From: UBA6176 sp032119375
GTDB lineage: Bacteria > Verrucomicrobiota > Verrucomicrobiia > Limisphaerales > UBA9464
NCBI GenBank assembly: GCA_964430505.1
Contig: CAYSGH010000041.1
Location: 1 to 36,338 of the forward strand
Length of the DNA: 36,338 nt
Direction of reading: 5' to 3'
Both the position numbers and the translations under genes were made by a program. Of the stretch, positions 25,661 through 32,568 are shown one piece after another. How positions within the stretch are numbered: position 1 is the first letter of the stretch; every line of letters starts with the position of its first letter. The notes under the pieces are model-generated. The model was given only the letters and a program-made list of their open reading frames with translations, had not been told where the DNA came from and made no database searches.

Positions 25661-26737
25661 ATGCGAATCCACGGCCCGTCGTGGCTGTCGGCGCTGGCCC
25701 TCGCCCTCCTGGCCCTGGGCTGTGGCCCGGAACCCAAGGGCGAGGGGCCGCGCTCGTCGTCTCCCGGCACGAACGCGCCGTCCGCCAGCCTGCGCTTCAC
25801 CCATGACTGGGTCCCCGAGCCCGAGCACGGCGGCTACTACGCGGCGTCCATCGGCGGCATCTGGAAGGGCCTGGGGCTCGACGTGGAGGTCCTCGTCGGC
25901 GGCCCCAACTCCGAGATCGAGAAGCGCGTGGCGCTGGACCCGTTCGGCCTCGGCATCGTCCGTGGCGACGCCGTCTTCATCGCCGTGGCGCGCGGGTTGC
26001 CCGTCGTCGCCGTCAACTCGTACTTCCAGCACGACCCGCAGGGCATCCTCGTCCACGCGACGTCGCCGGTGCGCTCCTTCGAGGACCTCGACGGCCGCGA
26101 GGTGGCCGGGCAGACCGGCGCGACCTGGCAGCTCTATCTCCAGCGGAAGTACCACCTCTCGCGCATGAAGGTCCGGCCCGTCACGGGCAACGTCATGAAC
26201 TTCGTCAAGGACCCGGCGTGGATCATGCAGGCCTACCCCACCAGCGAGCCCTACTACGCGCTCAAGGAGGGCGTCGAATCCCGGTTCCTCCCCATCAGCG
26301 CGTCGGGCTTCGACCCGTACCGCGTCATCATCGCCAACAAGCGCCTCGTCGAGCGGCACCCGGACCTCGTCGCCCGCTTCAGCAGGGGCGCCTACCTCGG
26401 TTGGCAGGCGTACTTCACCAACCCCGTGCCCGTCCATGAGCACATCGGGCGCATTTCGCCGTCGATGGAGCCGGACGGGATGCGGTACAGCTACGTGAAG
26501 ATGCGCGAGCTGCGGCTGGTGGAGGGGGACCCGGGCCAGGGGGAATCCATGGGTGCGGTGGACCTGCAACGGTGGTCCGAGTTGGGCCAGATGTTGAAGG
26601 ACCTCGACGTCATCCCGTTCGTTCCCCCGTTGAAGGACGTCGCAACCGACGCCTTCTCCCCGCGGGCGCTGGGCATCGACCCGGCGCTGGGACCCTGGTT
26701 CTGGACCAACGCGCCCGTTCAACGAAGGAAGCCTTGA
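25661..26737 (+). CDS. NMT1/THI5-like substrate-binding lipoprotein
   Basis: A 358-residue ABC-type binding protein with a lipoprotein signal: hydrophobic core then LALGC, lipidated at Cys21. A Ser/Pro/Gly-rich linker (to about 45) leads to SLRFTHDWVPEPEHGGYYAA, the N-terminal motif of the NMT1-like fold. It shares many segments with the binding protein at 28204-29220, for example PVVAV, QHDPQGI(L/M)VH, TSEP(Y/F)(Y/F)A, and a Gly-Phe/Tyr-Asp-Pro-Tyr-Arg-Val stretch, so the two are paralogues. No permease or ATPase gene is adjacent. It probably delivers ligand to the minus-strand permease/ATPase. Its stop overlaps the presumed TTG start of the downstream amidohydrolase (TTGA). Confidence 0.88.
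   Translation: MRIHGPSWLSALALALLALGCGPEPKGEGPRSSSPGTNAPSASLRFTHDWVPEPEHGGYYAASIGGIWKGLGLDVEVLVGGPNSEIEKRVALDPFGLGIVRGDAVFIAVARGLPVVAVNSYFQHDPQGILVHATSPVRSFEDLDGREVAGQTGATWQLYLQRKYHLSRMKVRPVTGNVMNFVKDPAWIMQAYPTSEPYYALKEGVESRFLPISASGFDPYRVIIANKRLVERHPDLVARFSRGAYLGWQAYFTNPVPVHEHIGRISPSMEPDGMRYSYVKMRELRLVEGDPGQGESMGAVDLQRWSELGQMLKDLDVIPFVPPLKDVATDAFSPRALGIDPALGPWFWTNAPVQRRKP
26725..26729 (+). promoter_or_regulatory. AAGGA site supporting a TTG start
   Basis: AAGGA lies four bases before TTG at 26734, the only likely start codon at suitable distance. The next in-frame ATG (26749) is 19 bases away, too far for this site. It therefore favours a TTG start with a 4-base TTGA overlap with the lipoprotein stop, in line with the ATGA/GTGA couplings elsewhere in the locus. 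Confidence 0.5.
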
Positions 26738-28185
26738 AGCCCAAGCCCATGCCCAAGCCGAAGCCGTCCCCTGCCTCCGCCAACCCGCCGCCCGGGCCCG
26801 CCCCGGCGCCCGGCGCGCCCCGGGGGCGCCTCCTCGTGCGCAACATCGGGCACCTTGTCACGATGGATGCCTCGCGCCGGGTCCTGAGGGACGCATGGGT
26901 CCTTTCGGAGGACGGATGGATCCGCAAGGTCGGCGAGGGACGCGCGCCGCGGGCCGAGGGGGCCGACGTCCTCGACGCGCGCGGCGGCGTCGTCACGCCC
27001 GGGATGGTGAACACCCACCATCACATGTTCCAGAACCTCGCCCGGGCGTTCCATCCCATCTCGAACCTGCCGTTGCTCCCGTGGCTCGCCGGGCACATCC
27101 CGCTGTGGCGTCGCTTCACCCCGGACGACCTGTTCGTGGCGACCCAGGTGGCGTGCGTGGAGCTGATGCTCTCGGGATGCACGCTCACCAGCGACCATCA
27201 CTACCTGTTCCCGCGCGACGGGGCAGGGGACCTCCTCGACGCCGGGTTCCATGCCGCCGCCGCACTCGGCATCCGGTACGTGGGCTGCCGCGGCTCGGTG
27301 AACCAGCCCTCCGACATCATGCCGGAGTGGAGCACGCAGGACCTCGACGTGATCCTCGCGGACTGCGACCGGCTGCACGGGCGGTTTCACGACAAGCGGC
27401 CGGGGTCGATGGCCCAGGTGGCGTTCGCGCCCTGCACGGTGTTCGGGTGCAGCGGCGAGCACTACCGCGAGTCCGCCCGCCTGGCCCGCCAACTGGGCGC
27501 GCGGCTGCACACGCACTGCGGCGAGACCATCCCCGAGAACCACGACGCCGTGGAACGGCTCGGGGCGCGCCCCCTGGCCTACATGGCCCGCCATGGATGG
27601 GAAGGGGACGACGTCTGGCTGGCCCATGGCATCCACTTCACGGACGCCGAGGTGCGACGGCTGGGGCGCGCGCGCATGGGCGTGGCGCATTGCCCGGTGT
27701 CGAACATGCGGCTGGGCTCCGGCGTGTGCCGGGTCAACGACCTGCGGGCGGCCGGCGCCACGGTGAGCCTCGGCGTCGATGGGTCGGCGTCGAACGACAG
27801 CGGCCATCTCCTCAACGAGGCGCGGGCCGCGCTCCTGCTGACCCGGGTGGTCCACGGGGCCGGCGCCATGACGCCCGAGCAGGCCCTGGAGCTGGCGACG
27901 CTGGGCGGCGCGCGAAACCTGGGCCGCGAGAAGGACCTGGGCTCCATCGAGCCCGGCAAGTGCGCCGACCTCGCCGTGTTCCCGGCCAGCGACCTGTTCA
28001 GCAACGGCGCCCACGATCCCGTGCACGGATTGGTCTTGTGCCATGCGCGCAACGTGGACGCCTTGGTGGTCCACGGGCGCGTGCGGGTCCGGGACGGCCA
28101 GGTGTTGGGCATCGAGCTGGGTCCGTTGCTGGAGCGGCACCGCCGGACGGCGCGCCGGTTCCATGACGGGTTGAAGAAGGGTTGA
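26734..28185 (+). CDS. 8-oxoguanine deaminase / AtzB-like amidohydrolase
   Basis: A 483-residue COG0402-type metal-dependent amidohydrolase. Metal ligands: HHH at 95-97 in VNTHHHMFQNLAR, HTHCGE with His259 and His261, AHGIHF with His298, and GVDGSASND with Asp349. The stretches AHCPVSNMRLGSG, VAFAPCTVFGCS and LGSIEPGKCADLAVF follow the 8-oxoguanine-deaminase pattern more closely than chlorohydrolase or cytosine deaminase. It would hydrolyse an exocyclic amino group of an oxidised purine or related ring, releasing ammonia. The N-terminus is a proline-rich tail (residues 2-30) unusual for this family; translation might begin later. It is sandwiched between two paralogous binding-protein genes, which suggests that their ligand is its substrate or product. 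The exact substrate is not certain. Confidence 0.9.
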   Translation: MKPKPMPKPKPSPASANPPPGPAPAPGAPRGRLLVRNIGHLVTMDASRRVLRDAWVLSEDGWIRKVGEGRAPRAEGADVLDARGGVVTPGMVNTHHHMFQNLARAFHPISNLPLLPWLAGHIPLWRRFTPDDLFVATQVACVELMLSGCTLTSDHHYLFPRDGAGDLLDAGFHAAAALGIRYVGCRGSVNQPSDIMPEWSTQDLDVILADCDRLHGRFHDKRPGSMAQVAFAPCTVFGCSGEHYRESARLARQLGARLHTHCGETIPENHDAVERLGARPLAYMARHGWEGDDVWLAHGIHFTDAEVRRLGRARMGVAHCPVSNMRLGSGVCRVNDLRAAGATVSLGVDGSASNDSGHLLNEARAALLLTRVVHGAGAMTPEQALELATLGGARNLGREKDLGSIEPGKCADLAVFPASDLFSNGAHDPVHGLVLCHARNVDALVVHGRVRVRDGQVLGIELGPLLERHRRTARRFHDGLKKG

Positions 28186-28191
28186 GGCACG

Positions 28192-28197
28192 AAAGGA
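28192..28197 (+). promoter_or_regulatory. AAAGGA site deciding the binding-protein start
   Basis: AAAGGA ends six bases before ATG 28204 but directly abuts ATG 28198. The spacing favours the second ATG, which shortens the leader by two residues. Confidence 0.55.
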
Positions 28198-28203
28198 ATG
28201 CGC

Positions 28204-29220
28204 ATGAGGCCACGACGAAGCACCCTCCATGACTTTTGGCGTGCATGGCTCCTGGCGGCCGCGTTGTGGGGCGTCGCCTTGGCCATCGCCGTGGACGCCG
28301 CCGAGCCCGCCAAGGTCCGCCTGGCGACCGACTGGTACCCGCAGCCCGAACATGGCGGGTTCTACCACGCGCTGATCCGAGGCTACTACCGGGACGCCGG
28401 GATCGACGTGGAGATCCTGCCGGGCGGCCCGAATGCCTTCGCAACGCAGAAGGTGGCCACGCGGGCGGCGGAGTTTGGCATGGGCAGCACGGACGACGTC
28501 CTGATGGCCAACGAACGCGGCATCCCGGTGGTGGCCGTGGGCGCGACGATGCAGCATGACCCGCAGGGCATCATGGTGCATGAGGCGTCGCCGGTGCGCG
28601 GCTTCGCGGACCTTGGCGGCAAGACGGTCGCCGTGACGCCGGGGACGACGTGGTTCCCCTACCTGGTGAAGCGGTACCAACTGCAAGGCGTCCAGGAGCG
28701 GGCGCACACCTTCTCCATCGGCGCGTTCCTCAAGGACCCCGCCTACATCCAGCAATGCTTCCTCACCAGCGAGCCCTTCTTCGCCCGCGAGGCCGGGGCC
28801 AAGACCCGCGTCCTGCTCATCTCCGAGTCGGGCTACGACCCGTACCGCGTCTTCTTCGCGCGGCGCGACCTGGCCAAGGACCGGCCGGAGGTGGTCCGCG
28901 GGTTCGTCCAGGCGAGCATCCGGGGCTGGCGCGAGTACATGGCCGACCCCTCCGCCGCGCACGCCGAGATCTCCCGACGCAATCCCGAGCTCACGCCCGC
29001 CAAGATGGCGTTCAGCCACGGTGCCCTGCGGGACCTGCGGTTCGTCCTCGGCGACCCCGCCAAGGGCGAGGAGGCCGGGACGATGTCGCGCGAGCGATGG
29101 GAGGCTCAGTGGGCGGTGCTGAAGGACCTCGGCGTGCTCAAGGGCCGGTCCAAGCCGGGCGACGCATGGACCCCGCAGTTTTGTGGCGAACCCTCCCGAA
29201 AGCCCAAGGCCAACCCATGA
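28204..29220 (+). CDS. NMT1/THI5-like periplasmic substrate-binding protein
   Basis: A 338-residue binding protein with a Sec-type signal peptide (basic MRPRRSTLHDFWR, hydrophobic stretch, cleavage near the AVDAAE segment around residue 33). The mature start KVRLATDWYPQPEHGGFYHA is the NMT1-like signature. Middle segments GYYRDAGIDVEILPGGPNAF and GAFLKDPAYIQQCFLTSEPF match the lipoprotein paralogue at 25661-26737, which indicates duplication with divergence in membrane anchoring: this one lacks a lipobox Cys. It starts 18 bases after the amidohydrolase stop. The stop overlaps the DUF2165 start by four bases (ATGA). A role in capture of a heterocyclic nitrogen compound for the single permease is inferred. 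Confidence 0.88.
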   Translation: MRPRRSTLHDFWRAWLLAAALWGVALAIAVDAAEPAKVRLATDWYPQPEHGGFYHALIRGYYRDAGIDVEILPGGPNAFATQKVATRAAEFGMGSTDDVLMANERGIPVVAVGATMQHDPQGIMVHEASPVRGFADLGGKTVAVTPGTTWFPYLVKRYQLQGVQERAHTFSIGAFLKDPAYIQQCFLTSEPFFAREAGAKTRVLLISESGYDPYRVFFARRDLAKDRPEVVRGFVQASIRGWREYMADPSAAHAEISRRNPELTPAKMAFSHGALRDLRFVLGDPAKGEEAGTMSRERWEAQWAVLKDLGVLKGRSKPGDAWTPQFCGEPSRKPKANP

Positions 29221-29708
29221 ACGAACGCATTGCCAAGTCGCTGCTCGTGGCCGCCGTCGCCCTGTACATGGGCATCGTCACGTTCAACAACGTCACCGAC
29301 TACGGTTCCAACCTCGCGTTCGTGCAGCACGTGTTGTCCATGGACACGACGTTCCCGGGCAATCGCCTCCTGTGGCGCGCGTTGCCGTCGTCGGCCATCC
29401 ACCATGCCTTCTATGCGTGCATCATCGCATGGGAGGCCGCGACCACGCTCGCGCTGGCGTGGGCCGCCCTCGGGCTGTGGCGGGTGCGCTCGGGCGATTC
29501 CGGCGCCCGCATGCGCGCCAAGTCCCTCGCCGCGTGCGCCCTCGTCTCCAACCTGCTCCTGTGGTTCGTCGCCTTCCTCACCGTCGGCGGCGAATGGTTC
29601 GCCATGTGGCAGTCCCAGGTCTGGAACGGCCAGTCCGCCGCGTTCCGCATGTTCGCGTGCGTCGGCGTCATCCTGCTCTACGTCCGCATGCCCGAGGATG
29701 CACCGTAG
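29217..29708 (+). CDS. DUF2165 family small integral membrane protein
   Basis: A 163-residue protein with four predicted membrane helices: about 7-23 (LLVAAVALYMGIVTFNNV), 68-90 (CIIAWEAATTLALAWAALGL), 105-125 (ALVSNLLLWFVAFLTVGGEW) and 140-158 (FACVGVILLYVRM). The segments NNVTDYGSNLAFVQHVLSMD and HHAFYACIIAWE are typical of DUF2165. Function is unknown. The ATG overlaps the stop of the preceding binding-protein gene (ATGA), so it is cotranslated with a transport component. It could be an accessory membrane subunit, but no transporter role is established for the family. It is the last gene of the plus-strand operon; the beta-helix gene converges 57 bases downstream. Confidence 0.82.
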   Translation: MNERIAKSLLVAAVALYMGIVTFNNVTDYGSNLAFVQHVLSMDTTFPGNRLLWRALPSSAIHHAFYACIIAWEAATTLALAWAALGLWRVRSGDSGARMRAKSLAACALVSNLLLWFVAFLTVGGEWFAMWQSQVWNGQSAAFRMFACVGVILLYVRMPEDAP

Positions 29709-29765
29709 CCGCCGTGCGGCCCCCAAGCCCCCGTCCCATCGCGGCGGACGAGGCGCCGGTGGCCC

Positions 29766-31952
29766 TCACCGAGGCCGTTCGCCCTTCCGCCGCGGGCCCA
29801 CCTGCTCGAAGGGAATCCGCCGGAAGCCCAGCTTCCATGCGGGCGACCCGGGTGGCAGCGGGAACCCGCGGGACTCCGGACCCACGTTGCCGCGCTCCAG
29901 CGTCACGTAGTTGTCTTCGAGGCGGAGGATGGACGCGTCCGCACGCCATCCCACGTCGAGCCACTTCCCCACGCAGACGTTGCGCGCGACGACGTTGTTC
30001 TCGGGCGGCACGCCCTTGAACGCGTCGCCCACGAGGGCCGGTCCGCCCGGCGGCCCAAAGTAACGGTCCAACGCGGCCAGCTCCGGGTAACGCGCCCGAT
30101 AGATCGTCGCCGGCACCGCCGCGAGCTGGCGCCGCATGAAGTCGTCCACCATCGACCGCCACACCGGCGTGGGGTCCACGCCGCGCCCGTCCATCCGGAT
30201 CGCCGGGTCGCAATCGACGAACACGTTGTTCTCCACCCGGTGGTCGCGCCCGCCGCCGATGAACATGGCCCAATGGACGCGCGCGAAGACGTTCCCCACG
30301 ACGGCCGTGCCGGACACGCAGTCGTCCATGTACACGCCCATGGAGCCCATGCCCACGCCGCCGGTGTCATGGATGAAGTTGTGCTCGATGCGGTTGCCCC
30401 GGAAGGAGTAGTCGCGCCCGGCGTAGATGGCCCCCACGTCGCCCGTCTCGAGGGCGATGCGCGCGATCTCGTTGAAGGCGACGAGGTGGTCGTTGCCGTT
30501 GTACAGGATGGCGCAGTGCGGGTGGTCCGTGATGCGGTTGTGGCGTGCGACCATGCCCACCCCGTTCATCAGGATGGCGGGCACGTAGCACTTGGACCAA
30601 CGGCCCTGCCGCGCGAAGACGCAGTCCTCCACCACGTGGCCCCCGGGCGAAAGGGTCGCGCGGTCCCCGCCGGACATCGACACGCCGCCGTCGCCCGTGT
30701 CGAGCACGGTGCATCCCGCGACGCGATGGCCGACGCCGCCCTCGAGCACGATCGCCTGCCCCCCGAGGTTTCGGAGCGTGCAGCCCACGACGGCGTTGGA
30801 GGCGCCGCCGCGGACCTCGAGCCCGGAGCCGCGGCCCGCCTCCAGCACCAGCCCTTCCACCACCACGTTCGAGCACCCCGCGAGGCGAAGGAACGGCCCG
30901 CCCATGGCGGAGACCAGCGTCTCGGGCGCGGCTCGCGACGGCAGGGCCTCGCCACCCGGCGGCCAGAAGTACAGGACGGCCGCCTGGCGGTCGATGAACC
31001 ATTCCCCGGGCGCGTCCAGCTCCTCCAGGACGTTCAGGAACTGGATGCGCTGCCCCTTCCGGAACCCGTACAGGCCATGCGGCGGGGCCGTCCGTATAAG
31101 ATGGGCGCCGACGTCGAGGCGCTCGATGCGCTCGTACGAGTTGGCCCAGTCCCAGGCCCAGTAACCATGCACCCACACGTCCTCGTGGCTCCGCCAGCGC
31201 GCGGGGCGGTCGCCCTCGTAAAGAAACCCGCCCGTGACCGCCCCCACGTTGCCGCCGTGGTCGTCGCCCTGGCCCGAGGCGGCCGGGAACCCCGCGATGC
31301 GACCCCATTGGCCCTCGTTGGGCCACCGCGCCAGCGGCATCGGCCTGCCATCGTGGAACACCTCGGCATGGGCGTCGGCCAGGGGCCTTGAAAAGCCGCG
31401 CGATTGCAGCCCGGCCGGCTCCGGGACGCCGGCCGCCTTGAGGTCCGCCTGCCGGACATGCGGCCGCGCGGCGGGATCCAGGCGCGCAAGCAGGGCCGGG
31501 TCGGTGACCGGCCCAAGGTCTTTCACGCGACGGCCGCCGAGGAGGCGCGGGGATGTCTTGGGCCATGCACGCCAACGGACCGGTGATCCGGGCAGTCCGG
31601 AGTCTTCGGGCCCCAGTTCAAGGGTCTGGGATCGCGCGTGGTCGCCGCCATGAACCCAGACGTTGAGGCCGCCCGGTGGCCGGGATGCCTGTGAGCGGGT
31701 CGCACGCACGGCCTCGCGGGCCCGCTCAAGCGTGGCGAAGGGCCGACCGCGCGTGCCAGGGTGGGCGTCGGAACCTTCCGGGGCCACGTGGAAGTCCGCG
31801 CGGACGAATGGCGCGACCGCAAGGAGGAGCGAGAGGGCGAAGCCGGAACGATTCAGTTGGGAGGGAAGTGACTGCGGAAGCAGATCGAGCAAGCACGACC
31901 GACCCAACTGAATCGCTCCGGCGAAGGATGCACCCGGTGACAGGAGGTTCAT
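29766..31952 (-). CDS. secreted right-handed parallel beta-helix protein
   Basis: A protein of up to 728 residues. After a hydrophobic signal segment (FALSLLLAVAPFVRA) comes DFHVAPEGSDAHPGTRGRPF and ATLERAREAVR, the usual start of secreted pectate-lyase-superfamily proteins. Residues about 110-330 hold a beta-sandwich-like insert; from about 340 to 600 there are parallel beta-helix coils with repeated NAVVGC, HRVAGC, HVVEDC, HLVAFNEI and HRVENN motifs and aligned Asn/Cys positions. Such proteins usually degrade or bind polysaccharides. The start is uncertain: ATG 31952 gives an odd N-terminus read from the dispersed repeat (31873-31922 and its left arm). A frame to 32066 exists, and CTG at 31856 (MNRSGF...) would give a clean signal peptide. 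It is divergent from hipBA. Confidence 0.82.
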   Translation of the reverse strand: MNLLSPGASFAGAIQLGRSCLLDLLPQSLPSQLNRSGFALSLLLAVAPFVRADFHVAPEGSDAHPGTRGRPFATLERAREAVRATRSQASRPPGGLNVWVHGGDHARSQTLELGPEDSGLPGSPVRWRAWPKTSPRLLGGRRVKDLGPVTDPALLARLDPAARPHVRQADLKAAGVPEPAGLQSRGFSRPLADAHAEVFHDGRPMPLARWPNEGQWGRIAGFPAASGQGDDHGGNVGAVTGGFLYEGDRPARWRSHEDVWVHGYWAWDWANSYERIERLDVGAHLIRTAPPHGLYGFRKGQRIQFLNVLEELDAPGEWFIDRQAAVLYFWPPGGEALPSRAAPETLVSAMGGPFLRLAGCSNVVVEGLVLEAGRGSGLEVRGGASNAVVGCTLRNLGGQAIVLEGGVGHRVAGCTVLDTGDGGVSMSGGDRATLSPGGHVVEDCVFARQGRWSKCYVPAILMNGVGMVARHNRITDHPHCAILYNGNDHLVAFNEIARIALETGDVGAIYAGRDYSFRGNRIEHNFIHDTGGVGMGSMGVYMDDCVSGTAVVGNVFARVHWAMFIGGGRDHRVENNVFVDCDPAIRMDGRGVDPTPVWRSMVDDFMRRQLAAVPATIYRARYPELAALDRYFGPPGGPALVGDAFKGVPPENNVVARNVCVGKWLDVGWRADASILRLEDNYVTLERGNVGPESRGFPLPPGSPAWKLGFRRIPFEQVGPRRKGERPR
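31843..31922 (+). repeat. dispersed repeat, copy B, with long inverted arms
   Basis: Arms at 31843-31861 (CCGGAACGATTCAGTTGGG) and 31903-31921 (CCCAACTGAATCGCTCCGG) are 18/19 complementary, and the single mismatch would be a G-U pair in RNA. The 41-base loop contains AGCAGATCGAGCA. Positions 31873-31922 align to copy A at 7844-7893 with 41/50 identities. It overlaps the predicted signal-peptide region of the beta-helix gene on the minus strand, which makes its start doubtful. Confidence 0.65.
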
Positions 31953-32073
31953 GCAGGCGATGCTGAGGAAACGGCGACGGCATGGGAAGCGGGGCCTCGG
32001 CGTGAATGGGGCGGCAGCGGCGGGAGGGAAGGGGCGAGGAGGGGAAGTGGGGGCCATGCCTCCCATCTATGGG

Positions 32074-32180
32074 ATGAACGTAAAACGCCATAAAAGACGT
32101 TCATAGTCGATTCATCGATTCTAAACGCCACGGATGGCGTTTAAATGTCCGTGTACAAAACGCCATTCGTGGCATCTTGT
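32074..32180. promoter_or_regulatory. hipBA operator region with repeated AAACGCCA boxes
   Basis: An AT-rich stretch between the divergent beta-helix gene and hipB. Three direct copies of AAACGCCA occur at 32083-32090, 32123-32130 and 32158-32165, spaced 40 and 35 bases apart, the first inside an 8-bp perfect palindrome (ATGAACGT 32074-32081 / ACGTTCAT 32097-32104). The third lies in an imperfect 11-bp palindrome (32155-32165 / 32170-32180, 9 of 11). The pattern fits multiple HipB-dimer sites for autorepression. As it is shared by a divergent gene, it could also affect the beta-helix gene. Confidence 0.65.
32122..32143. promoter_or_regulatory. perfect 9-bp operator palindrome
   Basis: TAAACGCCA (32122-32130) and TGGCGTTTA (32135-32143) are perfect arms with spacer CGGA. 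This is the best-formed site of the array and lies 75 bases before the hipB start, consistent with a HipB-HipA binding operator. Confidence 0.65.
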
Positions 32181-32217
32181 CTTGATGAGAGGCATGGGAG
32201 GGAGGACAGTTGGCCTG

Positions 32218-32568
32218 ATGGCGATGGACACGGGAAACAACGACGCCGCGCTCCTGAAGACGGTGGGCGAGCGCATCGCGGCCCTGCGGTTGGCGCGCAA
32301 CATGACGCAGGAACAGATGGCGGAGGATGCTGGGTTGGCCTTGCGGACGGTCCAACGGCTGGAGCTGGGAGCCGTCGCAACGCAGTTGTCGGGATTCCTG
32401 CGTGTGTGCCGCGTGCTGGGCCTGGTGGAGCGCATGGATGCGTTCCTGCCGCCGCCGGTTTCCAGCCCGATGCAGCAACTCCGGCAGGCGGGCCGCGTGC
32501 GTCGTCGCGCGACGGGACATCGGCCCGAGTCGAAGCCCGGAACCTGGACATGGGCTGAGCGCCCATGA
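32218..32568 (+). CDS. hipB: HipB-like XRE-family antitoxin / repressor
   Basis: A 116-residue protein with an XRE/Cro helix-turn-helix at about residues 15-55 (VGERIAALRLARNMTQEQMA, then EDAGLALRTVQRLELG). The C-terminal half is proline- and arginine-rich (PPPVSSPMQQLRQAG and RRRATGHRPESKP) and could contact HipA. ATG 32218 follows GGAGGA by 11 bases; in-frame ATGs at 32185, 32194 and 32224 are alternatives. It precedes hipA with a 4-base ATGA overlap. The upstream palindromes are its likely binding sites. By family it should neutralise HipA and repress the operon. Confidence 0.88.
   Translation: MAMDTGNNDAALLKTVGERIAALRLARNMTQEQMAEDAGLALRTVQRLELGAVATQLSGFLRVCRVLGLVERMDAFLPPPVSSPMQQLRQAGRVRRRATGHRPESKPGTWTWAERP

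Noticed and set aside
23113..25800. 895-residue open frame opposite the TonB receptor
   Set aside because: Antisense shadow of a clear receptor gene; composition is Val/Glu/Gly/His-rich with no recognisable domains.
31843..31922. Integron attC-like site
   Set aside because: The arms carry GTTGGG and CCCAAC, but their order is opposite to attC (RYYYAAC ... GTTRRRY) on both strands. There is no integrase gene and no cassette array.
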